Counted from the stretch's first letter, positions 24,944 through 32,932 are shown. The stretch is 64,000 bases of DNA from Paenibacillus uliginis N3/975 (GCF_900177425.1 NZ_LT840184.1:2442010-2506009); one strand, 5' to 3'. Translations and numbers: made by a program. The notes: generated from the letters alone by a model not told the origin.

Positions 24944-25006
24944 CTCCCATCATAGTAGACAGTAGAAAAAAACAAAATTCTACTCTACTAATGATGGGAG
25001 TTTTTT
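24944..25006 (+). promoter_or_regulatory. Protective hairpin-terminator before the transposase start
   Basis: CTCCCATCAT, AGTAGA and GTAGAA (24944-24968) pair with TTCTAC, TCTACT and ATGATGGGAG (ending 25000), about 22 bp, followed by TTTTTT and then the orfA ATG at 25007. The GGGAG ribosome site is inside the right arm, so read-through RNA would both terminate and hide the site. Confidence 0.75.
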
Positions 25007-25699
25007 ATGATGTCCAAAAGGAATTCAATTTCTTTTGATGTAAAGTTACGTATCGTGGAGCGATGCCTTCAGCATGAGACGACCCCCAGTTATGAAGCCA
25101 AGCAGTTGGGGGTAGATAAAAACACGGTTAAAGATTGGATAAGAAAATATAAAGTAGATGGTTATGAAGGATTAAAGAAATCCAGAGGACATAAAGCATA
25201 CTCAAAGAAACTGAAGCTTGCTGCCATCAGGGATGTTTTATCCGGAAATCATTCTATACGAGAGGCGACAAAGAAGTATCATATTTCGAGTATAAGTGTT
25301 TTGATGGGATGGATTTCCAAGTATACTTGTAGGAAAGAAATAAAACCTACTCGTAAAGGAAAGGGACTATCTCGTATGAATAAAGGACGTAAAACCACTT
25401 TCGAAGAACGCATTGAAATCGCGCAGTATACGATCGCCAATGATTTGGATTATCAGAAATCCATAGAAAAATATAATGTTTCTTATACCCAGGTCTACTC
25501 ATGGGTGCAAAAATATAAATCTGGCAGCGAGGAGTCCCTCAAGGACAATCGTGGTCGCAAAAAGCCTGTAGAAGAGCTAGATGACCATGAACGACTCAAG
25601 CTTCGGATCAAAGAACTGGAAGCACGGAACGAATATTTAGAAATGGAGAACGCCCTCGCAAAAAAGTTGGCAGAGATCAAGCGACGAAATTCACGCTAA
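25007..25699 (+). CDS. IS3-family OrfA (helix-turn-helix DNA-binding protein)
   Basis: 230 residues with two related helix-turn-helix modules: residues about 5-60 (SFDVKLRIVERCL...AKQLGVDKNTVKDWIRKYKVDGYEGL) and about 125-180 (TFEERIEIAQYTI...KYNVSYTQVYSWVQKYKSGSEESL), followed by a Glu/Lys-rich coiled coil (LRIKELEARNEYLEMENALAKKL). The double HTH fits the IS150 subgroup. The ribosome site GGGAG lies 6 bases before the ATG, in the protective hairpin. Near its end the AAAAAAG at 25660 allows a -1 slip into orfB. Confidence 0.93.
   Translation: MMSKRNSISFDVKLRIVERCLQHETTPSYEAKQLGVDKNTVKDWIRKYKVDGYEGLKKSRGHKAYSKKLKLAAIRDVLSGNHSIREATKKYHISSISVLMGWISKYTCRKEIKPTRKGKGLSRMNKGRKTTFEERIEIAQYTIANDLDYQKSIEKYNVSYTQVYSWVQKYKSGSEESLKDNRGRKKPVEELDDHERLKLRIKELEARNEYLEMENALAKKLAEIKRRNSR
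25660..25666 (+). other. Programmed -1 frameshift slip site A AAA AAG
   Basis: In the orfA frame the bases read GCA AAA AAG, the classic IS3 heptamer. The -1 frame from here is open into orfB without a stop, giving one OrfAB fusion of about 505 residues. Confidence 0.8.
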
Positions 25700-25713
25700 C
25701 GTTAGTCCGGCAT

Positions 25714-26574
25714 GTGGACTTGTACCAAGCTATCCAAGAACTGCACGCTGAGAAAGGCTATGCCCTCACGAAGCTGTGTGAGATAGCCGGAATCGCTCGA
25801 TCTGCCTATTATAAATGGTTAAAGTGGAAGCCATCCCACAAGGAACTTGAAATTCTTTCGCTGGCAAAGGAAGTAAAGCTTCGTTATGACAAGCGGAAGG
25901 GAGTGCTTGGCTATCGCCAAATTAGCATCCAATTGAACCGTAAACTTAAAAAAAATTACAACAAAAAGCGTTATTATCGAATTATGCGTGCTCTTGGATT
26001 GAAATCGGTGATTCGCAAGAAACGGCCGAACTACGTGAAGGTATCTGAAATACATGTGGCTGAAAATGTGATGAATCGTGAATTTTACGCGGATTCTCCA
26101 AATATGAAGTGGTGCACAGACGTAACAGAATTGAAGTACGGGAATGGCCGTAAAGCCTATTTGAGCGCTATCGTTGATGTATACGATAACTCCATTGTTT
26201 CATGGGTTCTAAGCCACTCCAACAATAATAAACTCGTTATGGATACGGTGAAGAAGGCTTACTGGAAAAACCCAGGTGTGACTCCACTTCTCCATAGCGA
26301 CAGAGGCTTCCAATATACTTCATATGAATACAATCGACTTAAGGATAAATACGGTTTTACTAAAAGTATGTCTCGTGTAAGCCGATGTCTGGATAACCAA
26401 CCCATTGAACGCTTTTGGGGGACATTTAAGGCAGAAAGCTTTTATCTGACGAAACACGACACCTATGAAGATGTCCTCAAAGACGTGAGAATTTATATCC
26501 GCTACTACAACAATTACCGCTATACAGAGCGATTAAATGGCTTGTCTCCCAACGAGTATCGACGAGCTGCTTAA
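25714..26574 (+). CDS. IS3-family OrfB (DDE transposase catalytic domain)
   Basis: 286 residues from a GTG that probably serves mainly as part of the OrfAB fusion. N-terminal HTH_21 region with QELHAEKGYALTKLCEIAGIARSAYYKW, then RVE-type integrase core: Asp136 in WCTDVTEL, Asp196 in LLHSDRGFQYTS and Glu232 in NQPIERFWGTFKAE, spaced D-59-D-35-E. All catalytic residues are present. The frame is -1 relative to orfA. Ends with YRYTERLNGLSPNEYRR as in intact family members. About 100 noncoding bases follow to the right inverted repeat. Confidence 0.95.
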   Translation: MDLYQAIQELHAEKGYALTKLCEIAGIARSAYYKWLKWKPSHKELEILSLAKEVKLRYDKRKGVLGYRQISIQLNRKLKKNYNKKRYYRIMRALGLKSVIRKKRPNYVKVSEIHVAENVMNREFYADSPNMKWCTDVTELKYGNGRKAYLSAIVDVYDNSIVSWVLSHSNNNKLVMDTVKKAYWKNPGVTPLLHSDRGFQYTSYEYNRLKDKYGFTKSMSRVSRCLDNQPIERFWGTFKAESFYLTKHDTYEDVLKDVRIYIRYYNNYRYTERLNGLSPNEYRRAA

Positions 26575-26860
26575 CGATGAGAAAAGAAAATAAACCCTCA
26601 GCTCTGTTAACTTGAACTGAGGGAAATAATCTAACCATTTTTTGTTTTTTACACTGTCTACTTGACAGGGGGCACTTCACCTTGGGTGACCTGTTTGGTT
26701 TTGGGAATTACCTGTTGTTATTGCGCCTCATCAGCAGAAACATGCACCGCGCTCTGGGAGTTGTTGCACACGGTGTGAATAATAATCGGTGCTTGGAGAG
26801 AGGCACAAGCCCCAAGGTACACGGCAGAAGCAAAGAAAATGCTCGCACAAACACTCACTG

Positions 26861-27040
26861 GCGGACAGAGAATCCGTTATTTGTGAAATTCAGCTGTTTT
26901 AGGAGTTACTCGCGGACTGAGGTTCCGTTATTTGCTTGTAAAGTCTCCAAATTCCTTGGTTTGACGGATAATAGCGGATCTCCTGTCCGCGTACACACCA
27001 AAACAGTCAAAAATGGAAAAATAGCGGAACGTCTGTCCTT
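26861..27040. repeat. Four palindromic units in two inverted tandem pairs
   Basis: Forward units at 26861 (GCGGACAGAGAATCCGTTAT) and 26912 (GCGGACTGAGGTTCCGTTAT), 51 bases apart. Inverted units at 26970-26990 and 27019-27040, 50 bases apart. Each unit is a small stem (GCGGA/TCCG(T/C)). The spacers also match, with CTGTTTT at the same offset. This is the only structure I see in the roughly 540 noncoding bases between the IS and gcvPB (26702-27238). Confidence 0.8.
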
Positions 27041-27238
27041 AAGAATCTGCAAAAATAGTGTGTTTATGCGGCTGCAGGCCACCGACCGGAAACTGTTGCA
27101 ACCTCACCATGGTATCGACGCCAGAAGAAGCACGCGGAGCAAAAATAAATTAGTATAGAGTAGAGTTTTTCGTACTATGCTCAAATCCAGCGTGCGGTAC
27201 GGCATTGCATGACGTCGGTCGAATTACCTCTTATTCCA

Positions 27239-28696
27239 CTAACCGCAAGTACAATTCAAGACCGGTTTGCGAGCAGCTGTTGTCTCGTCAAGACGCTTCA
27301 CGACCGTTGTATACGGTGCATTGATGACTAGCTCCGGATTCGTTTCGGCTTCCTGTGCGATTTGAATCATTACATCAATAAAACCGTCTAGCGTTTCTTT
27401 ACTTTCGGTTTCAGTTGGCTCGATCATGATACACTCCTCGACATTCAGCGGGAAGTAAATGGTTGGCGGATGATAGCCAAAATCGAGTAATCGTTTCGCA
27501 ATGTCGAGGGTTCGTACGCCGTATTCCTTCAGCTTTTTGCCGGATAATACGAATTCGTGCTTGCATAGACCGGGATAAGCGACTTCGTAATAAGGCGCCA
27601 GCCTATGCATCATATAGTTGGCGTTCAAGACCGCAAGTTCCGAAACCCGGCGAAGACCGTCCGGCCCGTAACTACGGATGTACGTATAGGCACGTACCAG
27701 AATACCGAAGTTACCGTAAAAAGCTTTCACACGGCCAATCGACTGCGGACGATCGTAATCCCAGTAAAATGTTCCGTCCTGACGTTTGGAAACAATCGGT
27801 TTGGGAAGGAAGGGGATCAACTTATCTTTCACCCCGACGGGACCAGCTCCTGGACCACCGCCGCCATGCGGCGTGCTCATCGTCTTGTGCAGATTGAGGT
27901 GGACAACGTCAAAGCCCATGTCTCCCGGGCGTGTAATTCCCATGATCGCATTGGAATTCGCTCCGTCATAATAGAGAAGACCGCCTGCTTCATGTACGAT
28001 CTCAGCAATTTCCACGATTTGTTCTTCAAACAGACCAAGAGTACTCGGGTTCGTCAGCATCAATGCTGCTGTGTCGCTTCCAACAACAGCTCTGAGAGCA
28101 TCAAGATCGACCATACCGCGCTCATTGGATTGAATTGTAATCGTATCATATCCTGCCACTGTAGCACTGGCCGGGTTCGTTCCGTGTGAGGAGTCCGGCA
28201 CGATCACTTTGGTCCGCTGCTCACCACGGCTCTCGTGATATGCACGAATCAGCATCAGTCCAGTCCATTCACCGTGAGCGCCAGCCGCTGGCTGCAATGT
28301 CACTTGATCCATCCCGGTCAAAGCGGCGAGATCGTCTTGAAGCGTATAGAGCATTTCCAGAGCTCCCTGAATGCTTTCCTCGGGTTGATAAGGATGAATC
28401 TTGGCAAAACCCGGAAAACGGGCCACATCCTCGTTGATTTTTGGGTTGTATTTCATCGTGCAGGAACCAAGGGGATAGAAGCCGTTATCAATGCCGAAGT
28501 TACGACGTGACAACTCCGTGTAATGGCGAATGACATCCACTTCGTACACCTCTGGCAGTTCCGCCAGTTTGGAACGAAGCATGCTTTCTGGAATCCATTC
28601 TGATACATCCGTTTCCGGTACGTCACAATCAGGTAAGGAATAGGCCACTCGGCCCGGTTTACTTAGTTCGAAGATCAGCGCTTTTTCCGGTTTCAT
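27239..28696 (-). CDS. gcvPB: Glycine dehydrogenase (decarboxylating) subunit 2
   Basis: PLP-binding half of the split P-protein of the glycine cleavage system; with GcvPA it decarboxylates glycine and passes aminomethyl to lipoyl-GcvH. 485 residues. Seen: FYPLGSCTMKYNP, TLQPAAGAHGEWTGL, DSSHGTNPASA, the PLP-Lys in NLHKTMSTPHGGGGPGAGPVGV and PTETESKETLDGFI. The start overlaps the gcvPA stop by 4 bases. Last gene of the leftward gcvT-PA-PB operon. It ends with CTCG and I see no clear terminator after it. Confidence 0.97.
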   Translation of the reverse strand: MKPEKALIFELSKPGRVAYSLPDCDVPETDVSEWIPESMLRSKLAELPEVYEVDVIRHYTELSRRNFGIDNGFYPLGSCTMKYNPKINEDVARFPGFAKIHPYQPEESIQGALEMLYTLQDDLAALTGMDQVTLQPAAGAHGEWTGLMLIRAYHESRGEQRTKVIVPDSSHGTNPASATVAGYDTITIQSNERGMVDLDALRAVVGSDTAALMLTNPSTLGLFEEQIVEIAEIVHEAGGLLYYDGANSNAIMGITRPGDMGFDVVHLNLHKTMSTPHGGGGPGAGPVGVKDKLIPFLPKPIVSKRQDGTFYWDYDRPQSIGRVKAFYGNFGILVRAYTYIRSYGPDGLRRVSELAVLNANYMMHRLAPYYEVAYPGLCKHEFVLSGKKLKEYGVRTLDIAKRLLDFGYHPPTIYFPLNVEECIMIEPTETESKETLDGFIDVMIQIAQEAETNPELVINAPYTTVVKRLDETTAARKPVLNCTCG

Positions 28697-30045
28697 ACGA
28701 TTGCCTCCAATTCTCCGATGAATCGCTCAATTTCTTCTTTAGTTCGCCGTTCCGTAACGGCGATGAGCATGCGACCCTGCAGCTCCGGATAGGCTAGCCC
28801 AAGATCGTAGCCGCCGATGTAACCAGCCTTGAGGAGTTTAGCATTAACTTCTTTTAAATCAACCCCATCTGGCAATTTCACGACAAATTCATTAAAGAAT
28901 GGCGAAGCGAATTCTATATCTAGGGAGCCTTTCGTGATGCATTCGGAGGCGTAATGCGATTTACGGACATTAAGCAATGCGACCTCCTGCATACCCATCT
29001 TTCCAAGGGTAGACATATACACAGAGGCGCAAAGTGCCAATAATGCCTGGTTGGAACAAATGTTCGATGTCGCTTTTTCGCGTCTGATATGCTGCTCACG
29101 GGCTTGCAGCGTAAGAACGAAGCCGCGCTTGCCGTCCCGATCGACGGTCTGGCCGACAATCCGGCCTGGAATACGGCGCATCAACGGCTCGGATACCGCG
29201 AAGAAACCGCAGGTCGGACCGCCAAGCGAAGCTGGTATACCTAGGGGCTGGGCATCGCCGACAACGATGTCAGCACCTAGTTCTCCAGGTGATTCAAGCA
29301 GGCCAAGGGAAAGCGGGTTCACACTAAGCACGAGCAGTGATTTTTGGGCATGAACTAGCGGCTCGATGGCTTTTACGTCCTCAATGCATCCGAAGAAGTT
29401 TGGAGATTGGATAAGGACTGCAGCCGTATCATCTGTAATAGCAGACGCCAAAGCATCGGTGTCGGTAACGCCGTTTTTGAAGCCTACCTCTACAACTTCA
29501 AGGCCAAGGCCGTGAGCAGAAGTAAGGACTATTTCCCGAGCTTCCGGATGAACGGTACGGGAAATGACAATCTTCTTGCGCTTCGTAGCGCCTGACGCAA
29601 GTGCCGCCGCTTCTGCAAGAGCAGTGGAGCCGTCATACATACTGGCATTGGCTACCTTCATCCCGGTCAGCTCACAGATATAAGATTGAAATTCAAAGAT
29701 CGCTTGCAGCTCACCTTGACTGACCTCCGCCTGGTAAGGCGTATACGCTGTGTAAAATTCGGATCGTGAAATGACATGATTAAGTACAACAGGAATATGA
29801 TGATCGTACAACCCTGCACCCAGAAAGCTGGTGTAACGTTCAAAATCAGCATTGCGAGCGGCAAGTCCGTTCATATACTTTAGAAGTTCAGGCTCACTTA
29901 GTTTTTCGGACATGGGCAGAACTCCGTCGTAACGCACCTCAGCAGGAATATCTGCAAATAGATCCTCAATGGATTCCGCGCCAACAGCGGCAAGCATTTC
30001 AGATTGATCCTGCTCAGTCATCGGTAAATAACGATGCTTCATCAT
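28693..30045 (-). CDS. gcvPA: Glycine dehydrogenase (decarboxylating) subunit 1
   Basis: 450 residues, the non-PLP half of the split P-protein. Seen: HRYLPMTEQDQSEML at the N-terminus, FLGAGLYDHHIPVVLNHVISRSEFYTAYTPYQAEVSQG, SMYDGSTALAEAA and GGPTCGFFA. Overlaps gcvT and gcvPB by 4 bases each, so all three are translationally coupled. Controlled by the tandem glycine riboswitch upstream of gcvT. Confidence 0.97.
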   Translation of the reverse strand: MMKHRYLPMTEQDQSEMLAAVGAESIEDLFADIPAEVRYDGVLPMSEKLSEPELLKYMNGLAARNADFERYTSFLGAGLYDHHIPVVLNHVISRSEFYTAYTPYQAEVSQGELQAIFEFQSYICELTGMKVANASMYDGSTALAEAAALASGATKRKKIVISRTVHPEAREIVLTSAHGLGLEVVEVGFKNGVTDTDALASAITDDTAAVLIQSPNFFGCIEDVKAIEPLVHAQKSLLVLSVNPLSLGLLESPGELGADIVVGDAQPLGIPASLGGPTCGFFAVSEPLMRRIPGRIVGQTVDRDGKRGFVLTLQAREQHIRREKATSNICSNQALLALCASVYMSTLGKMGMQEVALLNVRKSHYASECITKGSLDIEFASPFFNEFVVKLPDGVDLKEVNAKLLKAGYIGGYDLGLAYPELQGRMLIAVTERRTKEEIERFIGELEAIV

Positions 30046-31148
30046 AAGGTTTCTCCTTTTTTATAAAATGGTGTCTTTACTACGATCGCTTTAAGTCGCT
30101 TACCGCGAATTTCAATCGAAACCTCAGTCCCTACTGGAGCATATCTGCTGTCGATCAGTGCAAGGCCGAGATTTCGCTTCGACGTTGGTGACTGCGTACC
30201 GCTAGTGATTTCACCGATTAGAGAATCGTCCACATACACCAGGTAATGAGAGCGGGGGATCCCGCGATCAATTAGTTCAACACCAACAAGCTTACGGGAT
30301 ACACCTTCGTTCTTTTGCAGAGCTAATGCATCTCGTCCAATAAAGTTGCCTTTGTCCAGCTTTACGAAGTATCCAAGACCTGCTTCAAGCGGAGAAATGG
30401 TGTCTGACAGTTCTTGGCCGTACAGCGCGAGCTTAGCTTCGAATCGAAGAGTATCACGCGCACCAAGCCCTGCCGGAATCAGGCCGTTCGGCTCGCCGGC
30501 AGCGAGCAGCCCTGTCCATATGGCCGAAGCAGATTCAGCTGGGCAATATATTTCGAAGCCGTCCTCGCCGGTGTAACCGGTACGGGAGAGGAGAACGGAG
30601 GTACCGCATACATCCGCGTTTTGAATAAAATGAAAAGATGACAGTGTATGAACAGGTTCATCGCTCACCTTAGATAAAATAGCCGCGGCTTCAGGACCCT
30701 GCAGGGCAATGAGAGCGGTTTCTATCGAGATGTTTTGAAGGTCAACGCCATCGATGAGATGGTCCTTTAACCACTGTAAATCCTTGTCGATGTTAGATGC
30801 ATTCACAACTAGCATAAATTGATTATCTGAGAGCTTGTAGACTAGCAGATCGTCCACGGTGCCGCCGTTATCATTGCACATAGGAGCATATTGGGCCTGA
30901 CCGACAGACAACCGCGAAACATCATTAGTAACCATTTGCTGCAAAAAAACCTCGGCGTTTGGCCCGGTTACCAGAAATTCACCCATATGGGAAACGTCGA
31001 ACAGACCGGCTTGTCGGCGTACAGCTTCGTGTTCTCGAACAATTCCGTGAAACTGTACAGGCAGCTCCCAGCCTCCAAAATCGATGCAGCGGACGGATGG
31101 GAAATCCGAGTAAAGCGGGTAAAGCGGCGTTCGTTGCAATGAACTCAT
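30042..31148 (-). CDS. gcvT: Aminomethyltransferase (T-protein)
   Basis: Takes the aminomethyl group from GcvH to tetrahydrofolate, releasing ammonia. 368 residues. Seen: FGGWELPVQF, VSHMGEFLVTGPNAEVFLQ, LLVYKLSDNQFMLVVNASNIDKD, RTGYTGEDGFEIY, GLGARDTLRFEAKLALYGQEL (folate site) and SGTQSPTSKRNLGLALI. ATG 31148 is chosen because AAAGAGGTG lies just before it; the alternative GTG three codons earlier falls inside that site. First gene of the leftward operon. Confidence 0.97.
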   Translation of the reverse strand: MSSLQRTPLYPLYSDFPSVRCIDFGGWELPVQFHGIVREHEAVRRQAGLFDVSHMGEFLVTGPNAEVFLQQMVTNDVSRLSVGQAQYAPMCNDNGGTVDDLLVYKLSDNQFMLVVNASNIDKDLQWLKDHLIDGVDLQNISIETALIALQGPEAAAILSKVSDEPVHTLSSFHFIQNADVCGTSVLLSRTGYTGEDGFEIYCPAESASAIWTGLLAAGEPNGLIPAGLGARDTLRFEAKLALYGQELSDTISPLEAGLGYFVKLDKGNFIGRDALALQKNEGVSRKLVGVELIDRGIPRSHYLVYVDDSLIGEITSGTQSPTSKRNLGLALIDSRYAPVGTEVSIEIRGKRLKAIVVKTPFYKKGETL

Positions 31149-31183
31149 TTTGAGCACCTCTTTAGCATGAAATTGGGACTACA

Positions 31184-31260
31184 CAAAAAAAGACAGGCAA
31201 AAGGAATAACATACGCGCAAAGCAAGCTTTGCCGTATCATTGTCCTTCTGCTCTGTCCTT
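31184..31260 (-). terminator. Riboswitch-controlled terminator before gcvT
   Basis: Read leftward, GACAGAGCAGAAGGA at the end of the second aptamer can pair with TCCTTTTGCCTGTC, enclosing an inner ATACG...CGTAT hairpin, followed by TTTTTTTG. Overlap of the left arm with the aptamer P1 region fits a glycine ON switch. Confidence 0.7.
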
Positions 31261-31454
31261 TGTACCTGAGAGTTACCTCTACACAAATTATGTAAGCAAG
31301 ATATGAAGCGCGTGTGAGTTTCCCCTTTGGTGATCCTATATGTATCAGGATTCTCTCCAGAGGTGCGTCCAGTAAAAGTCCTTTTGCCTGAGAGATTCAC
31401 CGTTGTTTCGGTTTACTCCTTCGGCGTTACCCGTTAGTCGGTAATCTCTCCCAA
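31251..31454 (-). promoter_or_regulatory. Tandem glycine riboswitch controlling gcvT-gcvPA-gcvPB
   Basis: Two aptamers on the reverse strand. Aptamer 1 (31454 to about 31378) has GGGAGAGATTACC, GCCGAAGGAGTAAACC and GGTGAATCTCTCAGGCAAAA. Aptamer 2 (about 31362 to 31251) has CTGGAGAGAATCC, CACCAAAGGGGAAAC and ACTCTCAGGTACAAAGGAC. These are the conserved glycine-aptamer elements, with the usual short linker between. Confidence 0.93.
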
Positions 31455-31503
31455 TACCTTCATCCGCTTATTCAGCTCTATTATGCTTTTTGTTCTTCAC
31501 ATC

Positions 31504-31534
31504 ATTATAACCGTCGGTCTCTGTAACGTGTCAA
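31504..31534 (-). promoter_or_regulatory. Promoter of the leftward gcv operon
   Basis: On the reverse strand TTGACA (31534-31529), 19-base spacer, TATAAT (31509-31504), about 50 bases before the first aptamer. Both boxes are perfect but the spacer is long. Confidence 0.6.
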
Positions 31535-31573
31535 CCTTTAGTTCGTCAAAAAATATTATTTTTGTCAGCTATA

Positions 31574-31602
31574 TTGACATGATCTGCTAAGTGCTTTATC
31601 CT
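31574..31602 (+). promoter_or_regulatory. Promoter of gcvH
   Basis: TTGACA at 31574-31579, 17-base spacer, TATCCT at 31597-31602, about 40 bases before the rightward riboswitch. The two -35 boxes of the divergent promoters are only 39 bases apart. Confidence 0.6.
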
Positions 31603-31642
31603 GTGGAAGAAATCAATCAAATTACATATTGTGGATGACGAT

Positions 31643-31841
31643 GGACGGGAGAGACCGCAACGCCAATTAAGGTGGCGGCACCGAAGGAGCAATTCGTTAC
31701 ACCTGCCGGTTAACGAGTAATCTCTCAGGTAAAAGTACCGCTGTCTGACGCAACTCTGGAGAGAGCGAAAGCCGCCAAAGGGGAAACGAAGGGCCGTAAA
31801 AGAGACGGTCGTTCATAAACTCTCAGGTACCGAGGACAGAG
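31643..31841 (+). promoter_or_regulatory. Tandem glycine riboswitch controlling gcvH
   Basis: Aptamer 1 (31643-31740): GACGGGAGAGACC, CACCGAAGGAGCAA, TAATCTCTCAGGTAAAAG. Aptamer 2 (about 31754-31841): CTGGAGAGAGCG, GCCGCCAAAGGGGAAAC, AAACTCTCAGGTACCGAGGACAG. Both match the glycine aptamer core. Its sequence differs well from the leftward copy outside the conserved core. Confidence 0.93.
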
Positions 31842-31873
31842 AAGAGGCGCGAGTCTTTTCCTGTCCTTTTTTT
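31833..31873 (+). terminator. Riboswitch-controlled terminator before gcvH
   Basis: AGGACAG plus AAGA pair with TCTT plus CTGTCCT, then TTTTTT. The left arm is the 3' end of aptamer 2, so ligand binding would favour read-through. Confidence 0.8.
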
Positions 31874-31917
31874 ATTTTGTTTGAATCCATTTCATATTAA
31901 GAAAAGAGGAAATTCAA

Positions 31918-32307
31918 ATGAGTGAAATCAGAGAGCAATTGGTGTACAGTGAAGATCATGAATGGGCGTTGAAGGTGGAAGGCAACATCGTACGTATTGG
32001 AATTACCGATCACGCACAATGCCAACTGGGCGATATTGTTTTTGTGGAGCTGCCGGAGGTTGGATCAGACGTAGCTGCAGGGGATAGCATAGGATCAATT
32101 GAATCCGTAAAGACGGTATCGGAGCTTTATTGTCCGGTATCCGGTAAAATAACCAAGTTGAATGGAGATCTTGAGTCGCAGCCGGAGCTGGTGAACAGTG
32201 AACCGTACGAAGGCGGTTGGATTGTTGAGATCGAAGTTGAAGGCGATCTGGAGGAAGCACTTGCCAAGCTGCTTACTGCGGAAGCATATCGGGCTAAGGT
32301 GGATTAA
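31918..32307 (+). CDS. gcvH: Glycine cleavage system H protein
   Basis: Lipoyl carrier shuttling aminomethyl and reducing equivalents among P, T and L proteins. 129 residues. Seen: YSEDHEWALKVEGNIVRIGITDHAQCQLGDIVFVELP and the lipoylated Lys in GSIESVKTVSELYCPVSG, then NSEPYEGGWIVEI. In Bacillales GcvH also feeds lipoyl relay to other complexes, which may explain its separate unit. Start ATG follows AAGAGGAAA. Transcribed away from gcvT-PA-PB under its own riboswitch. Confidence 0.97.
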   Translation: MSEIREQLVYSEDHEWALKVEGNIVRIGITDHAQCQLGDIVFVELPEVGSDVAAGDSIGSIESVKTVSELYCPVSGKITKLNGDLESQPELVNSEPYEGGWIVEIEVEGDLEEALAKLLTAEAYRAKVD

Positions 32308-32361
32308 TTTAAATAAATTTAGATAAGAATGTTTGATGAAGAACGCTCTTAAATGAGTATT

Positions 32362-32389
32362 GTCCACGATTAGATCGTGGACTTTTTTA
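32362..32389 (+). terminator. Intrinsic terminator after gcvH
   Basis: GTCCACGAT-TAG-ATCGTGGAC then TTTTTTA. The stem is perfect. Confidence 0.92.
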
Positions 32390-32932
32390 TTTGCTGGATT
32401 GTCAAGGGGGCACAATAGTACAATTCAAGAGTTGGAATTATGTGGATTAGTCTAAAACATATCTCAATTTGACGGTGCCGCGAAATCAGTGGTTATAGAT
32501 AAGGAACCAGTGATTTTGGTGTAATGGAAGAACGGATAGCTATACGAATCCTCCTTTCTGAACAACAAAAACAACGAAGGCAACAATAAGATTGCATGAC
32601 AAATAATCCTTTTGTCTCATGAATCTTTAAAGTTGTCTTGTATCTGCGTAAGCTGGTTACTGATTGTTTCAAGGATTGCATCAAATCCAGACGGAAGCGT
32701 CATCCGTTTAAGCCCTCTACCGAAAGCCAAAAGATGTCGAGTGAAACACTGTTATCCCATATTCATTACCCCCGCTTTATTCCATATGTCTACATCAGGT
32801 TTTACTATGTTTGGGTACAAGTCGTTTTACGAATGATAAAAACACATAATTGTTACTTGATACTCACCAAGACTTCGGGTTTAGTATTTCTATACCGGAA
32901 CATTGGAGAGAGCTTAATATCATGAACGGGTT
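32390..32932. other. 543-base gap with no convincing gene
   Basis: Frames on both strands are short and unlike known families. The only item noted is a leftward 28-codon frame at 32617-32703 (MTLPSGFDAILETISNQLTQ...) with GAGGG 9 bases before its ATG; I cannot say it is a gene. No strong terminator or repeat seen. Confidence 0.4.

Larger units (their letters stand above)
24937..26679 (+). mobile_element. IS3-family insertion sequence, apparently complete
   Basis: 1743 bases. Imperfect terminal inverted repeats start TGA at each end (left TGATATGCTCCC, right TGAAGTGCCCCC) and share AGTAGACAGT about 18 bases in. The flanks carry a 3-base direct repeat CCT (24934-24936 and 26680-26682), as expected for IS3-family transposition. 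It carries orfA and a DDE-type orfB in the -1 frame with an A6G slip site between. Both frames are intact, so it may be active. Confidence 0.92.
24905..26701 (+). terminator. Nitroreductase terminator split by the IS element
   Basis: The left half (24905-24936) carries AAACCAAACAGGTCACCCA then GGAT; the right half (26680-26701) carries CCTTGGGTGACCTG then TTTGGTTTT. Removing the IS and one CCT duplicate restores a stem of about 18 bp plus GGAT/ATCC with a TT loop, followed by a T-rich tail. The same hairpin type is intact at 7977. Confidence 0.85.

Noticed and set aside
26861..27040. Possible CRISPR array because of repeats about 50 bases apart
   Set aside because: Only four units, two in each orientation, with similar spacers and no cas genes.
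26682..27158. A 158-codon rightward frame just right of the IS
   Set aside because: It begins in the split terminator, runs through the palindromic repeats, has no ribosome site and resembles no family.
27463..31160. Several rightward frames of 60-190 codons across the gcv operon
   Set aside because: All are antisense to strongly matched gcvPB, gcvPA and gcvT, without ribosome sites.
32612..32925. Rightward frames of 74 and 95 codons in the gcvH-yesN gap
   Set aside because: Overlapping frames of low-complexity, Tyr-rich sequence with no start signal or family match.
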